From a virus: a stretch of 37,010 bases of DNA. The notes beneath the pieces were generated by a model, which worked only from the letters and a program-made list of their open reading frames with translations, was not told the DNA's origin and did no database searches. Below, piece after piece: positions 24,465 through 33,388 of the stretch. The stretch is from positions 1-37,010 of the IMG/VR virus record IMGVR_UViG_3300046462_000163. One strand, written 5' to 3'. Numbering within the stretch: the first letter of the stretch is position 1; the number at the start of each line of letters is the position of its first letter. Made by a program: the position numbers and the translations under genes.

Positions 24465-24728
24465 TTAGACCTGCGGGTCTTTGTTGACCGATTCCAGCAG
24501 CTTCGCGTCAATGGCCGACTGAATCTTTGCGATGCCAAGGCGTTTATCCAGCACCAGGCCAATCTCTGCGGCCTTCGCCAGCAGGCTTTCCTTGTCCGGC
24601 GTATCGGCAGCCTCTGCGGCCTCTGTGGGCGAGTCGTACCAATCGCCGACCAGCGCTTCTTCGTCTTCCGGCGTATCGACAATCAGCGCTTCCTTGCCGC
24701 TGTATTTCCAACGTGGGTATTGGGACAT
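24465..24728 (-). CDS. Small hypothetical protein after the coat gene, 87 aa
   Basis: I prefer ATG 24728, which has GGAG nine bases upstream and gives MSQYPRWKYSGKEALIV. The frame is open to 24824, but the extra residues run through the hairpin at 24798-24817. The product is acidic, helical and rich in Ala/Glu, ending LESVNKDPQV. A late small protein between coat and gp4-like gene could be a head decoration or assembly factor, but no family is recognised. Confidence 0.6.
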   Translation of the reverse strand: MSQYPRWKYSGKEALIVDTPEDEEALVGDWYDSPTEAAEAADTPDKESLLAKAAEIGLVLDKRLGIAKIQSAIDAKLLESVNKDPQV

Positions 24729-24797
24729 TTTCAAAGCCTCCATCATGGCGAGAACGATCGTTCCGCAGCAGCCTTCGTACATTTCGCTCTCCAAATT

Positions 24798-24817
24798 GGG
24801 AGGGCCGAAGCCCTCCC
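24798..24817 (-). terminator. Perfect UUCG-capped hairpin downstream of coat gene
   Basis: Read on the minus strand, GGGAGGGC-TTCG-GCCCTCCC forms an eight-base-pair, GC-rich stem with the exceptionally stable C(UUCG)G loop. It lies 24 to 43 bases after the coat stop. The sequence after the stem is AATTTGG, not a proper T-run, so it is a weak or partial terminator, or a 3' end stabiliser, giving high coat and lower downstream expression. Confidence 0.65.
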
Positions 24818-24840
24818 GGTTCATCGTCTATCGCTGCCGA

Positions 24841-26058
24841 TTACAGGATGTCCGGCACGCAGACAATCCATTCAGGCCGGATCGCTGCATAGCCGTACAG
24901 AATGTCCAGGCGGGTGATGAAGTCATCGTTGATGACATCCCACTGTTGAGCCAGACGCATCGAGACATCGCTATCGGAGATGCGTTCTGCCATTTGGACG
25001 TTCTTTGGCAATTCCAGATCGGCGGTTGCCATGGTTACGGCTTGCTGGCCCAGTGCGAAGTTCTTGCGATAGGTCAGATTTGCGCCGCCCAGCAGAGTGA
25101 TCACCGCGGCATTCGCAGGAGCTGCAACAACCGTTTGATAGGCCACCGCTGCACCAGCATTGCTTGGAATCATTGCTGGATAGATCGGGATCGCAGTACC
25201 GCCGGAGTTCACGGTTGCAGTCACGACGAATTGCTGCAGTTCACCAGTTGATGCCTTGGTGACACGGTTGACCGCGAAACAGCCGGCAAAGGTGATGATG
25301 TCGCCCTTGTTAAGGCTGCCTGTGATCGCATTCACGGCGATGGTGCTGCCGGATTGCGAACCAGCATTCACAGTACCGGCCGTAAAGGAACCGTTGGTGT
25401 GCTTGATGACGGTCTGATCCTTGAACCAGTCGAAGCCGAGCGTATCGGTCGACATCTGACCGGTACGGTACTGCTCGGAAATCTGCTTCTGCGGATTCAG
25501 CAAGCCGGCCAGGCTGGTAACAGTACGTGCTTGCGAAAGAGGATCGAGGAAAACCTTGCGATCAATCGAAAGACAGGAGTTGTTATCCAGTTTGGCGCCA
25601 GCAAGCAGCCAAGTTCCAGCGTCAGGCGAGAGCAGATTGCCCGAACCGTCAGTCTTTGCCACGTAATTACAGGCGTTTTCAATGGATGACATCACATCCA
25701 TCGCCACATTACCGGCAAGAACGTTTACAGCTGGAAGAATGATTCGCTTGGAAAAATCATCCAGTGACAATGCCATTTCAGCAGAGCCGAAAGACATCGG
25801 GACGTTTTTCTGTGTTGCCACTACCAGAGCGACGTTTTGCTCATTGGTGTTTTGCACAGTGATGGTTTTTCCGGTGCCGGCGACATAGTCGTTTGGCAGG
25901 CGAATGCGCAATGTGGAGCCGATCTTTGCGCCTTTTTGGGCGAAACTATCGTCATATTGCTTTTCGATTTCACGAAGAAATGCATTCGTGTTCTTGTACA
26001 CCCGGAGAATCTCGCGGGTGATCATGTTGATCGTTAAGAGACCATTGGTAGCGGACAT
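24841..26058 (-). CDS. Major coat protein, P22 gp5-like, 405 aa
   Basis: The protein is close in length to P22 gp5 (430 residues). The N-terminus (MSATNGLLTINMITREILRV) and the stretch FLREIEKQYDDSFAQKGAKI match the N-arm/E-loop part of P22-type HK97-fold coats. The variable middle (about 210-290) corresponds to the inserted I-domain of gp5. LGGANLTYRKNFALGQQAVT and QWDVINDDFITRLDILYGYA near the end are also family-like. It builds the capsid around the scaffold protein encoded just before it. It is followed by the UUCG hairpin, fitting a need for abundant, stable mRNA. Confidence 0.88.
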   Translation of the reverse strand: MSATNGLLTINMITREILRVYKNTNAFLREIEKQYDDSFAQKGAKIGSTLRIRLPNDYVAGTGKTITVQNTNEQNVALVVATQKNVPMSFGSAEMALSLDDFSKRIILPAVNVLAGNVAMDVMSSIENACNYVAKTDGSGNLLSPDAGTWLLAGAKLDNNSCLSIDRKVFLDPLSQARTVTSLAGLLNPQKQISEQYRTGQMSTDTLGFDWFKDQTVIKHTNGSFTAGTVNAGSQSGSTIAVNAITGSLNKGDIITFAGCFAVNRVTKASTGELQQFVVTATVNSGGTAIPIYPAMIPSNAGAAVAYQTVVAAPANAAVITLLGGANLTYRKNFALGQQAVTMATADLELPKNVQMAERISDSDVSMRLAQQWDVINDDFITRLDILYGYAAIRPEWIVCVPDIL

Positions 26059-26067
26059 TTGAGCACC

Positions 26068-26790
26068 TTAGAAGTTGACTTTTTTCGTCTTATTCCGCCA
26101 GGCTTCCCATTCTTTTTGACTCATCTTTTCCGGGTCAACTTCGACTCGGGCAGATGGATCAATCGTCTTGATCGGCGCTGGCACCTTGGACACAGCTTGG
26201 CCAGGAGCGCGCGCAGACATCAATTTCGCGAGTTCCACAGCCATTGGGACAGGTTGAAGACCGAGGATGCGTGACGCTTCTTCCGGGTTCTGGCCGAGCT
26301 TGTAAAGCACCTTGTGGCCATCTTCCATCTGCGTCGCAGCTTCAAGGAATGAGGGAGGCAAGCCGCCCAGCAATTTGAAGTTGGCAAGCGATTCATCAAA
26401 GTCAGGAAACTCAGTCTTCCCGGCGTTGTAGACCGCATTGCATGCATCATCGAATCTGCGTTGGCTGACAATCTGCTGTGCCCTGGCTTCCACATCGCCG
26501 GCATTGTTGGGTTGTGCCGATTCTGTGTTGACCGGAGCCGCAGCCTGTTGCTGGCGCAGTTCCGCAATTACCCTGTCCTTCTCGTACTTCTCCGCGGTCA
26601 ACTGGTCGATGCGCTTCTGAACCCAGGCCGGCGTCTTCTCCGGTTTAGGCTCATCCGTGGTTGTTTCAGTCGGTTGAGCTGCGGTTTGTTCTGTGCCCTC
26701 GACAGAACCTTCAATTACGGGCGCTACCGTCGGTTCCACTTGCGTGTCGGGTGACGTTTCCGATTGCTGCAATTCGTTATTCGTATCCAT
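26068..26790 (-). CDS. Scaffold protein, P22 gp8-like, 240 aa
   Basis: It is acidic and low-complexity at the N-terminus (ETSPDTQVEPTVAPVIEG), then helical, with a basic, aromatic C-terminus (EKMSQKEWEAWRNKTKKVNF). A C-terminal basic helix-turn-helix that contacts coat protein is the known active part of P22 gp8. It lies just upstream of the coat gene as in P22. Start ATG 26790 is chosen over the TTG at 26802. It is expected to leave the capsid intact when DNA enters. Confidence 0.8.
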   Translation of the reverse strand: MDTNNELQQSETSPDTQVEPTVAPVIEGSVEGTEQTAAQPTETTTDEPKPEKTPAWVQKRIDQLTAEKYEKDRVIAELRQQQAAAPVNTESAQPNNAGDVEARAQQIVSQRRFDDACNAVYNAGKTEFPDFDESLANFKLLGGLPPSFLEAATQMEDGHKVLYKLGQNPEEASRILGLQPVPMAVELAKLMSARAPGQAVSKVPAPIKTIDPSARVEVDPEKMSQKEWEAWRNKTKKVNF

Positions 26791-26841
26791 GGTTTTATCC
26801 AAGTAGTGAGCAGGGTGATCGCACCGAGACGTTTTTAAGAG

Positions 26842-27363
26842 TTACAGAGCACCTGAACCGATAGAGGTCATGGTGATGGTCGCAGCGCCGGTCACACGCA
26901 CCGAGAAATCGCGTGTGCTGGATGCCGCAAGGGTGTTCGTGCCGGTGATCGTCACGCCTGTGCCGCCGGTCAGCGTTTCGATGAAAGCAACGGTATTGAC
27001 GATGCGCAGCAAATAAGTGAAGCCGACTGGAATAGCGGCGCCGGCGGATGTCGCAATCGCGGCAATAATGGCGGCCGCTGTATCGGTGGTGTCGGCATAG
27101 GCACCAGTCGGCCCAGTGCGCAATAAATTGACCTGCTCGGCGCCAGAAATCTGTGCGGCGGTCAGCGTTCCATTGCCGGCCGTCGCATTTGAGTTTGCAG
27201 AAGTGATATTCGGCAGAATCGGCTGACCGCCAATAACCGCAGATGTGGAAGTGACAGAAGTTGCAGTAACTGCGCCTGTAGCGACAGAGCCGCTTGTGAT
27301 GGCGCCAGAGACTGCTGCTGATGCGGCCTGGATTGCGTCTGTTGCTACTCCGAGATAGTTCAC
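26842..27363 (-). CDS. Ala/Thr/Ser-rich structural or decoration protein, 173 aa
   Basis: The protein is almost entirely small residues (SGAITSGSVATGAVTATSVT) and beta-rich in its second half (GTGVTITGTNTLAASSTRDF). It sits between portal and scaffold, overlapping the portal stop by four bases. Compositions like this are usual for capsid or tail decoration proteins, but P22 has no gene at this point, and I recognise no family. A structural role is inferred. Confidence 0.6.
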   Translation of the reverse strand: MNYLGVATDAIQAASAAVSGAITSGSVATGAVTATSVTSTSAVIGGQPILPNITSANSNATAGNGTLTAAQISGAEQVNLLRTGPTGAYADTTDTAAAIIAAIATSAGAAIPVGFTYLLRIVNTVAFIETLTGGTGVTITGTNTLAASSTRDFSVRVTGAATITMTSIGSGAL

Positions 27364-29492
27364 GATGCGGCTCCTTGTGGTTGTGGTTGACCACCTTGAG
27401 GCGGCAACATTGCGGTTTGTGCTGCTGGGGGTTGTGGGACTGCTGTTAAATCGGTCTGCATGGCGTTTTGCAGGAGCTGCGCAGCCATTTCGCCGGCCAT
27501 CTGCGTGATCATTTCCGGCGGCACTTTGTCCTGGATGACCTTCATACGATCGGTTTCGGCCTCATATTTCTTGACCTGGATTTCCTCTTGCTTGTAGACG
27601 GCCTCGCCGGTCTTGTCGGCCAGCTGCGTGACCAGGTGCTGCATGTTCTGGCCCATCTGCTGCATTTGGCCCTGCATCTGCTCGATCTCAGGCGGCGGCG
27701 CGTCACCCAACACGTTCGATGGAATCGTGCGTTTCAGACGCTCGGCCAGCTCGTCGGCCATTGGGAAGTCGGCAGCCTTAAACATCAGGTCGCCGGCCAC
27801 TTTCATCAGGTCCGGGTTCTGCTGCATGAGCTGGCTGAATGCGTTGAAGGCTTCGAGGCGGCGCGTTGCATAGGCTGGGCCGACATCGGAAACTACGTCA
27901 TAAATGCCGACGCTGGGATTGAAAATCTTTTTGACCTGGTTGGTCTGGTCGATCTTCTCTTCCTCGTATGCTTTCTTGGCCTCGGGGTTGAGCATCACGC
28001 TGTCGTCGCTGCCATCCTCACCAAGAATGCGGATCACCCGCGGCGTGTCATAGACCTTCGGAATCAGCTCGATGAGTTGCTTGCCGGTGAAGCGAATAGC
28101 GCGGGCCAGATTGTCGATGAACTGGTAAGTTGCGCGGTCACCCTGGCGCTGGCGCCCTTGGATCGCCACGCCGGATGTCTCATTGCTCGGCGCGCCCATC
28201 AGCGCATCGTATTGCCCGCTGACCATCTTCATTTCTTCGGCAGCGTTCTGCATACCCTGGATGTAGCCCTGCGCCATCACAGGCGGCATTTGGCGCTCAG
28301 GTTTGGCAATCTGGTTGCCGTTCTCATCCATGCCGTTATAAGGCAAATAGGCGTGATTGACGGTATTGGCTGTGGCGTAATAGTTCTCGAAGCCCTCGAT
28401 TGCCTCGACCGGCGCCACCCATGGCTGCTTACCCTGCAGCGCGACGAACTCGACCGCCGAGCTGGTCCAATAATTGTACATACGCTGCGGGTCTTTGAGC
28501 GCGCGCGTATGGCCCTTGCGGTCGAGCTTTCCCTCGATGATGATTTCCTCGCCGATTACGCGCACGATGGGGATATAGGTGCCGATCCACTCGTTGCGGT
28601 CGATGATGCAGTCGCCGCCGATCATGTACCACATGACCTTGTGGCTTTCGACTTCGCGCTTCTGGATGGTGTCATTGTCCTCAACGATCTTGGCGGCGGC
28701 CGGGTCGGCGTCGCGGATTTCGGACAACTTCTTCATGACTACGCCGCTGCCGTCCTGCATTGGCAGCGCCACCAGCGTTTCCATTTTGATTTCGCGGGCG
28801 TAGTATTCGCAGACGCGCACATGGTCCTCGGTAATCCAGTCCTGGCCGATGCCCAACGGTGCACCAGTGCCGATAACATCCTTGTATTCGGGATATTTGA
28901 GGTTGAAATCCTCACGCTTCATGTCGTCGAAGATGAAGCCGAACTTCGCATCGGAGCCATCCGCTTCCTTGATGTCGGGATCCAGATAGACGCCGAGCGG
29001 GTCTTTCACGCGCCGGATGAAGATTTCCTGATCAAATGACTCGTTGTTCGCGTAGTCGGTCACGATGCGCCAGTAGCCCAGGCCGGCCATCACCTGGAAC
29101 TCGGTGGCGGTGTCATAAGCGATTTGGGCGTTGCTAACGTACTCGATATGACGAATGACGCCTTCAAATATCTGCGATGCCTCATATGTCGCGCCGTTGC
29201 CGACCGGATGGACAGTGACAGCCGGCTTGTTCTGCTTGGCGTCGTTGATGATCTGCAGGTTGTGCTGGCGCGTTTTGTTGATGGTCAGCGTCGGCCGCTG
29301 CTCAAGCGTGCGCGTCGACATCATCTGATCTGGCCATTGATAGCCGTTGTCCGAGTCAGCATTGGCGAACTTGAGATCATCCACGAACAGGCGCCGGAAC
29401 GTCGCTTCCCATTCCTCGCATTGCTTGAAGCGGGTCTTTGCGGCAACGATGATCTTTTCGTCGGCCTTGGTGTCTTTTTTCTTGGTGGCCAT
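27360..29492 (-). CDS. Portal protein, P22 gp1-like, 710 aa
   Basis: The length is near that of P22 gp1 (725 residues), and the family's segments are present: KFANADSDNGYQWPDQM, RPTLTINKTRQHNLQIINDA, GLGYWRIVTDY and ETSGVAIQGRQRQGDRATYQ. The C-terminus is a long Gln/Met-rich helix (MQGQMQQMGQNMQHLVTQLA), like the barrel of P22 portal that extends into the head. Twelve copies form the DNA channel. ATG 29492 overlaps the TerL stop (TAATG) behind AAGGA; an upstream in-frame start is less likely. Confidence 0.9.
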   Translation of the reverse strand: MATKKKDTKADEKIIVAAKTRFKQCEEWEATFRRLFVDDLKFANADSDNGYQWPDQMMSTRTLEQRPTLTINKTRQHNLQIINDAKQNKPAVTVHPVGNGATYEASQIFEGVIRHIEYVSNAQIAYDTATEFQVMAGLGYWRIVTDYANNESFDQEIFIRRVKDPLGVYLDPDIKEADGSDAKFGFIFDDMKREDFNLKYPEYKDVIGTGAPLGIGQDWITEDHVRVCEYYAREIKMETLVALPMQDGSGVVMKKLSEIRDADPAAAKIVEDNDTIQKREVESHKVMWYMIGGDCIIDRNEWIGTYIPIVRVIGEEIIIEGKLDRKGHTRALKDPQRMYNYWTSSAVEFVALQGKQPWVAPVEAIEGFENYYATANTVNHAYLPYNGMDENGNQIAKPERQMPPVMAQGYIQGMQNAAEEMKMVSGQYDALMGAPSNETSGVAIQGRQRQGDRATYQFIDNLARAIRFTGKQLIELIPKVYDTPRVIRILGEDGSDDSVMLNPEAKKAYEEEKIDQTNQVKKIFNPSVGIYDVVSDVGPAYATRRLEAFNAFSQLMQQNPDLMKVAGDLMFKAADFPMADELAERLKRTIPSNVLGDAPPPEIEQMQGQMQQMGQNMQHLVTQLADKTGEAVYKQEEIQVKKYEAETDRMKVIQDKVPPEMITQMAGEMAAQLLQNAMQTDLTAVPQPPAAQTAMLPPQGGQPQPQGAAS

Positions 29493-30748
29493 TACGACAT
29501 CCATCCTTGAGCTTGGGCTGCTTGTGGTGGACGACGATCAGGCAGCACGATAGTGCGCTTGGTCTTCATGGCGCGGCGCGCACCTTCACATGCATAACGC
29601 AGGGCGTCGATGACATGGTTCTTCTTGTCGGAGAGGATCGGCAGCACACGGCTGTCATCCAGCGGATCGGTCTTGTATTTGTAGAGGGTCAGCTCGTCAA
29701 TCGTGTGAACACAGCGCGGATGCACCACGATCTCAAACGATTTCAGGAACTCGACGCCCTCTTCCAAGGATTTCGGCCCCTTGAGCGCGGCCATGATCTT
29801 CGGAAAGCCATGGCTGCGCATGTGGCTGATCGTCTCGGGCCGCGCAGAATCAGCGGTGATCGGCCATTTTTCGGATTCCGGTACTGACATGAACAGTTCG
29901 GGCAGGTTCACGATCTCGCAGCCGACCATGTAGGCCTCGTAGTCGATGTAGAGGCGGTTTGCTTCGATGTCGCAGCGCACCAGCACGGAAGGGTCGACCG
30001 AGAAGCCCCAATCGGCGCCCAGGCGGTGAATCGTCCCGGCCGGCCGCTCGAATTCCTCGATGGTCCAGTTCGTGAAGACGCGCGCGCGGCTGTGGGTTTC
30101 GTAGCCACCAAGCCAGATGTGTTCGTACTTGTCAGGATCGCGCCGGCGGTCATATTCCATCTCGTCGCGCATGACATCCGTGAGCCATGGGTTATCCATG
30201 TAGTTCGCCTCGACGCAAATCACATCCTTCGGACGCTCCTTGCCGCGGAAAAGCATGTCGATAGGGTCGGTGGCGAACCGCGGGTTCCAGGCCGCCCATA
30301 TCTCGCTGCCAGGTTCGCGGATAGTCGGGCGCAACAGCTCAAGGCTGCGCTGGCTGATGGTTTGTCCCTCTTCGATTAGGCAGCGTTTAAAGCCGCTCAG
30401 GGACTTGATCGACTCGGCTGTGTGGTCTTGCATACCGTTGAAGATGATGACGCCGCTACCGCCCGATGCGGGTCTGCATTTGATCTGTTGCTCCTGCACT
30501 TCGAAGTAATAGCCGGCGTTCATCGACTCAATCTTCGATTCCAGAAGCTTTTTAACGGAAAACTTGAGGGATTTCTGTGTTTCACGAATGCAGACAGCAT
30601 CCAGCGGCTCGCGCAGGCAATCCTCGATCAGCAGCCCAGCGAAGAAATGGGACTTTGCCGAAGCCCGGCCGCCGTGGGCGCCCTTGTAGCGCGCCGGCGT
30701 AAGCAATGGCTCGAAGACTGCAGCAGTTTCGATGCGAAGCTCGCTCAT
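29492..30748 (-). CDS. terL: Terminase large subunit (Terminase_3 type), 418 aa
   Basis: An ATPase half has an atypical Walker A GAHGGRASAKS (residues 23-33), Walker B CLIEEGQ (Glu126-Glu127) and a motor-coupling WAAWNP. The nuclease half has GADWGFSVDPSV (Asp), ITADSARPETI and DKKNHVIDALRY, the three metal-binding positions. It cuts and pumps DNA into the procapsid through the portal. PBSX/P22-like headful packaging is the usual mode for this group, consistent with a circularly permuted genome. It overlaps TerS by four bases. Confidence 0.93.
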   Translation of the reverse strand: MSELRIETAAVFEPLLTPARYKGAHGGRASAKSHFFAGLLIEDCLREPLDAVCIRETQKSLKFSVKKLLESKIESMNAGYYFEVQEQQIKCRPASGGSGVIIFNGMQDHTAESIKSLSGFKRCLIEEGQTISQRSLELLRPTIREPGSEIWAAWNPRFATDPIDMLFRGKERPKDVICVEANYMDNPWLTDVMRDEMEYDRRRDPDKYEHIWLGGYETHSRARVFTNWTIEEFERPAGTIHRLGADWGFSVDPSVLVRCDIEANRLYIDYEAYMVGCEIVNLPELFMSVPESEKWPITADSARPETISHMRSHGFPKIMAALKGPKSLEEGVEFLKSFEIVVHPRCVHTIDELTLYKYKTDPLDDSRVLPILSDKKNHVIDALRYACEGARRAMKTKRTIVLPDRRPPQAAQAQGWMS

Positions 30749-31383
30749 GACGGCCTCACAATCTCGCGCACCAGCTTGGTGATCGTCTGTGGCGTCTCGC
30801 CTTCGTTGCTGTTTTGGATGCCCCAGGCTTCGCGTTCGACCAAAACAAGGGTGCGCAAGGTATCAGCCAGCTTCTTCATGCTATCAATGCGGGAGGCACT
30901 GCTGATGATCTTGCTGAAGGCTTCTAAACGCTTTTCGTGGACATCTCGCTGCCCTTTCGTTGCATCTTCGCCGATATCTGTAACCAGGTCGGCAAGTGTT
31001 TCCAGAATATCGATATTGTCCGTTTGCAATTCCAATTCGCGCAAAAGTGTCATAGCAAGATGGCGGGATTTGGCGATATCGTTGCGATGGGAAAGACGCA
31101 CATTCGCAACTGCCTGTGCATTTACCTCGACGATGGTGCGATCTGTAACAGCGCGCTTTTCTGTTTCTTCTGCTGTTACAGCCTGCTTTGTTACAAGCTC
31201 ATCAGCCTTGGCCTGGATGCGCGCTGAAAGATCGCGTGTCCAGCCTTCTTTCTTGGCCCGGCGAGCGATGGCGACATGGTTGGCGCCAGCGGTGTTTGCT
31301 GCAATTTCTCGGAGTGAAAGTATTCCGGCCCGGTAATCGGCCTCAATGCGTTCCCAATCAACAGTTGAATTTGGCTTGGTCAC
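30745..31383 (-). CDS. terS: Terminase small subunit, 212 aa
   Basis: The N-terminus (DWERIEADYRAGILSLREIA) followed by ANTAGANHVAIARRAKKEGW is a DNA-binding helix-turn-helix typical of TerS, and the middle is a coiled coil that forms the oligomer ring. The C-terminus (TPQTITKLVREIVRPS) is the part that usually meets TerL. It recognises the pac site, which often lies within this gene. ATG 31383 lies inside the end of the preceding gene (26-base overlap). Confidence 0.85.
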   Translation of the reverse strand: MTKPNSTVDWERIEADYRAGILSLREIAANTAGANHVAIARRAKKEGWTRDLSARIQAKADELVTKQAVTAEETEKRAVTDRTIVEVNAQAVANVRLSHRNDIAKSRHLAMTLLRELELQTDNIDILETLADLVTDIGEDATKGQRDVHEKRLEAFSKIISSASRIDSMKKLADTLRTLVLVEREAWGIQNSNEGETPQTITKLVREIVRPS

Positions 31384-31687
31384 TTGGATACATTTCGTTG
31401 CCTTCGATGAGGGTCAACTGTATCCAGGTCGTGCGACGGAATCCTGTGGGTTTTCTGGGTCTAAGTGTGGTTGGAAGTTCGCTGCGTTCCAGCCGCGTGG
31501 CATTGCACCACAGGATGACCAGACGTTCGCCGCTTTCATAATGGGGTTCGGCATCGGCATTGCGCCAACCGCCCACGGTCGTAGGTGGAACTGCGATACT
31601 AGCCGCAATCGACGCGACTGTGAACCCGCGTTGCACCAAATCTGCAATCACGCGGGACCAGTCAATCGGGTCGTGTTTTACGGGCAT
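31358..31687 (-). CDS. Helix-turn-helix protein, 109 aa
   Basis: Residues about 11-35 (DLVQRGFTVASIAASIAVPP followed by TTVGGWRNA) form a helix-turn-helix; the rest is helical and basic with an ERSELPTTLRPRKPTGFRRT segment. Start ATG 31687 is the first after the previous stop, with only a poor ribosome site. Coming just before terS, where lambdoid phages often have a late antiterminator (Q), it is a candidate late regulator. It shows no recognisable Q motif, so DNA binding is all I can support. Confidence 0.6.
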   Translation of the reverse strand: MPVKHDPIDWSRVIADLVQRGFTVASIAASIAVPPTTVGGWRNADAEPHYESGERLVILWCNATRLERSELPTTLRPRKPTGFRRTTWIQLTLIEGNEMYPSDQAKFNC

Positions 31688-31695
31688 CAGCAAGG

Positions 31696-31992
31696 TTAGA
31701 AATCTCCCGAAACGCCACCAAGTTGGATTATTCCGGTTAGGAGAGGAGCAAGAACAGCCCATGTCGTGGTCGTGTAAATAAGCTCTGCGATTGCCGAATT
31801 CTTGTGTGTGTATTTCCAACCTTCAACCCAATCCAACGGCAGCGTAGTGTTTTGCATCGGGTGTGTGCAGTCGTCGACGCGAAACGTGTCCATATAGTCG
31901 CGCTTGCCATGCCGTACTTGCCCGCGGATGAATGCCTCGACCGAGATGCCATAGGGCGGCAAGCCGAATTCCCAATCGGTTTCGGTAATCAA
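31696..31992 (-). CDS. Hypothetical protein with C-terminal hydrophobic segment, 98 aa
   Basis: ATG 31992 overlaps the RuvC-like stop by four bases. The protein begins MITETDWEFGLPPYGISVEA and ends in a hydrophobic stretch (WAVLAPLLTGIIQLGGVSG, residues about 78-96) that could be a membrane anchor. No family is recognised. It lies at the end of the minus-strand early operon. Confidence 0.6.
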   Translation of the reverse strand: MITETDWEFGLPPYGISVEAFIRGQVRHGKRDYMDTFRVDDCTHPMQNTTLPLDWVEGWKYTHKNSAIAELIYTTTTWAVLAPLLTGIIQLGGVSGDF

Positions 31993-32510
31993 AACGCCCC
32001 CTCAGTCTGTGGCCACAGCGCCGGGCATGCGGTGGTGATGTCCGGTGCTTGCTCTTGCTCCAGCACTAGGGCGAGCGCCAGAATAGCGAGCGCGTCGGCC
32101 TCGTTATCGTCGATCGGATTGAAGCCCTTGGCCTTGGCCACTGCAATCATGGTCGCCTTATCCGAGTTGCCTTTGCCGGTCCAGTTCTTCTTGATAGCGC
32201 CGAAGCCGACGCCGATCAATTGGATCTTGTGCAGCTCGCACCAGGTTTCGAGATGTGCCAGGAAGCCGCCGTAGACGTGTGCGGCGAGCGTGCCCTTGTG
32301 CATCTTGATGTCCTCGAAGTACACGGCCTGCAACTCGCCGGTAGCGCCGTTGAACTCAGAGAGCATGGCGCGGAAGCGTAACCAGCGCTGGCCGCGCCCT
32401 TCCCCAGGTTTTGGCGCGCATGGTGTGCTACCGCTGCGGATCTGGCCGTCGCTGGTCTTAAGCGCCCAGCCGGTGGTCGTGCCGAGGTCAATTGCGAGAA
32501 TGTTCATCAT
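31989..32510 (-). CDS. RuvC-like Holliday-junction endonuclease, 173 aa
   Basis: RuvC-fold catalytic residues are visible: Asp8 in ILAIDLGTTTGWA, Glu66 in AVYFEDIKMHKGT, and Asp135/Asp139 in DDNEADALAILAL. GKGNSDKATMIAVAKAKG before the last acidic pair is also typical. It would resolve branched DNA before packaging. ATG 32510 overlaps the stop of the small gene before it; ATG 32507 is also possible. Confidence 0.85.
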   Translation of the reverse strand: MMNILAIDLGTTTGWALKTSDGQIRSGSTPCAPKPGEGRGQRWLRFRAMLSEFNGATGELQAVYFEDIKMHKGTLAAHVYGGFLAHLETWCELHKIQLIGVGFGAIKKNWTGKGNSDKATMIAVAKAKGFNPIDDNEADALAILALALVLEQEQAPDITTACPALWPQTEGAF

Positions 32511-32620
32511 CAAAACCGCCAAATGATCAAAGGTATGAAACCAAACAGGAACCACCCTGAGCACTGAAGTACGCGCAAACCACCATCTTTTCGGGCTGTC
32601 CAAACTTTGTAGATAAGCAT
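32510..32620 (-). CDS. Very small membrane-prone protein, 36 aa
   Basis: GGAG six bases before ATG 32620 is one of the better ribosome sites in the window. The product starts MLIYKVWTARKDGG and ends in a hydrophobic, aromatic stretch (GWFLFGFIPLIIWRF), so it probably sits in the inner membrane. Its stop overlaps the RuvC-like start by one base. No function can be named. Confidence 0.55.
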   Translation of the reverse strand: MLIYKVWTARKDGGLRVLQCSGWFLFGFIPLIIWRF

Positions 32621-32644
32621 TGTTTTCTCCTGGCTAAAAATCGG

Positions 32645-33388
32645 TCACACGTGCTGGCCATCGTGCTCTTGACGCGCCAGCTCCTGTTTGCGCGCGACAA
32701 TCGCGGCGGCTTCCTGGCGCAGCTCTTCCTCTCGGCGTTGGGCAGCCTTCACCGATGGCGGCACCAGCGTTTTCATCATTTCCTTGAGCCGGGCCAGCCC
32801 TTCGGGGCAGCGCTCTTGCGCGCTGACTTGCATCGGCAGGAACAAGCTCGCCTGCGGCGCAGCGATGCGCCCCAGCTTCGCAGCATGCTGCACAGCGATC
32901 TGCCGCTTGGCCTGGTCATGCCCGGCAGAAAGTTCCCATCGGGCCGGCCGCGCGGCGCGTTTTGCCTCATGCACGAGCCTGGCATAGGCATCCTTGAACG
33001 CCATGCGGGCGCCAACATTATCGAAGGCCTCGAGCAGCGGCCGGCAGATGGCAAACGCATCCCGCATTTCCTCGGTCCATACCACCGTTTCCAGCTCGCT
33101 TACGGCTGGGAATGACAGCGCCCAAGCTTCCTCGACACCAGGCCGCCCATCGCCACCGTTCGCCGCTTCGATGTGGGCGACGATATCGGCCGGCATCGGC
33201 TGAAACGAACCGCGTTTCGGATCGCGAATGTGTGCGGTGAATGCCTGGCGCACGGCCTGCAACGAGTACGGCTCCAGGGCTTTGAAAAACAGCGCCTTGG
33301 CGCCGGCTTCTAGGCGCGGCCAGCGCGGGTTGAGCAGGAAAACGCTGTCCAGCACTTGGCCGAACTCGGGGAAGTCATGTTCGAACAT
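32645..33388 (-). CDS. Replication loader-like protein (lambda P/DnaT position), 247 aa
   Basis: Start ATG 33388 follows a strong GGAGG six bases upstream and overlaps the initiator gene by 14 bases. The N-terminal third (FPEFGQVLDSVFLLNPRWPR, then FQPMPADIVAHIEA) resembles the small helical domain that phage P-type loaders share with primosome proteins. The C-terminus (AIVARKQELARQEHDG) is a charged helix. Placed directly after the initiator, it is the likely helicase loader. The family is not certain; a general replication accessory protein is the alternative. Confidence 0.6.
   Translation of the reverse strand: MFEHDFPEFGQVLDSVFLLNPRWPRLEAGAKALFFKALEPYSLQAVRQAFTAHIRDPKRGSFQPMPADIVAHIEAANGGDGRPGVEEAWALSFPAVSELETVVWTEEMRDAFAICRPLLEAFDNVGARMAFKDAYARLVHEAKRAARPARWELSAGHDQAKRQIAVQHAAKLGRIAAPQASLFLPMQVSAQERCPEGLARLKEMMKTLVPPSVKAAQRREEELRQEAAAIVARKQELARQEHDGQHV

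Noticed and set aside
27468-29039. Long open frame opposite the portal gene (523 codons)
   Set aside because: It is antisense to an unambiguous portal gene, rich in Leu/His/Arg as expected from reversed GC-rich codons, and has no ribosome site or known motif. Similar shadows lie opposite other genes (1046-1939, 4131-5300, 15908-16894).
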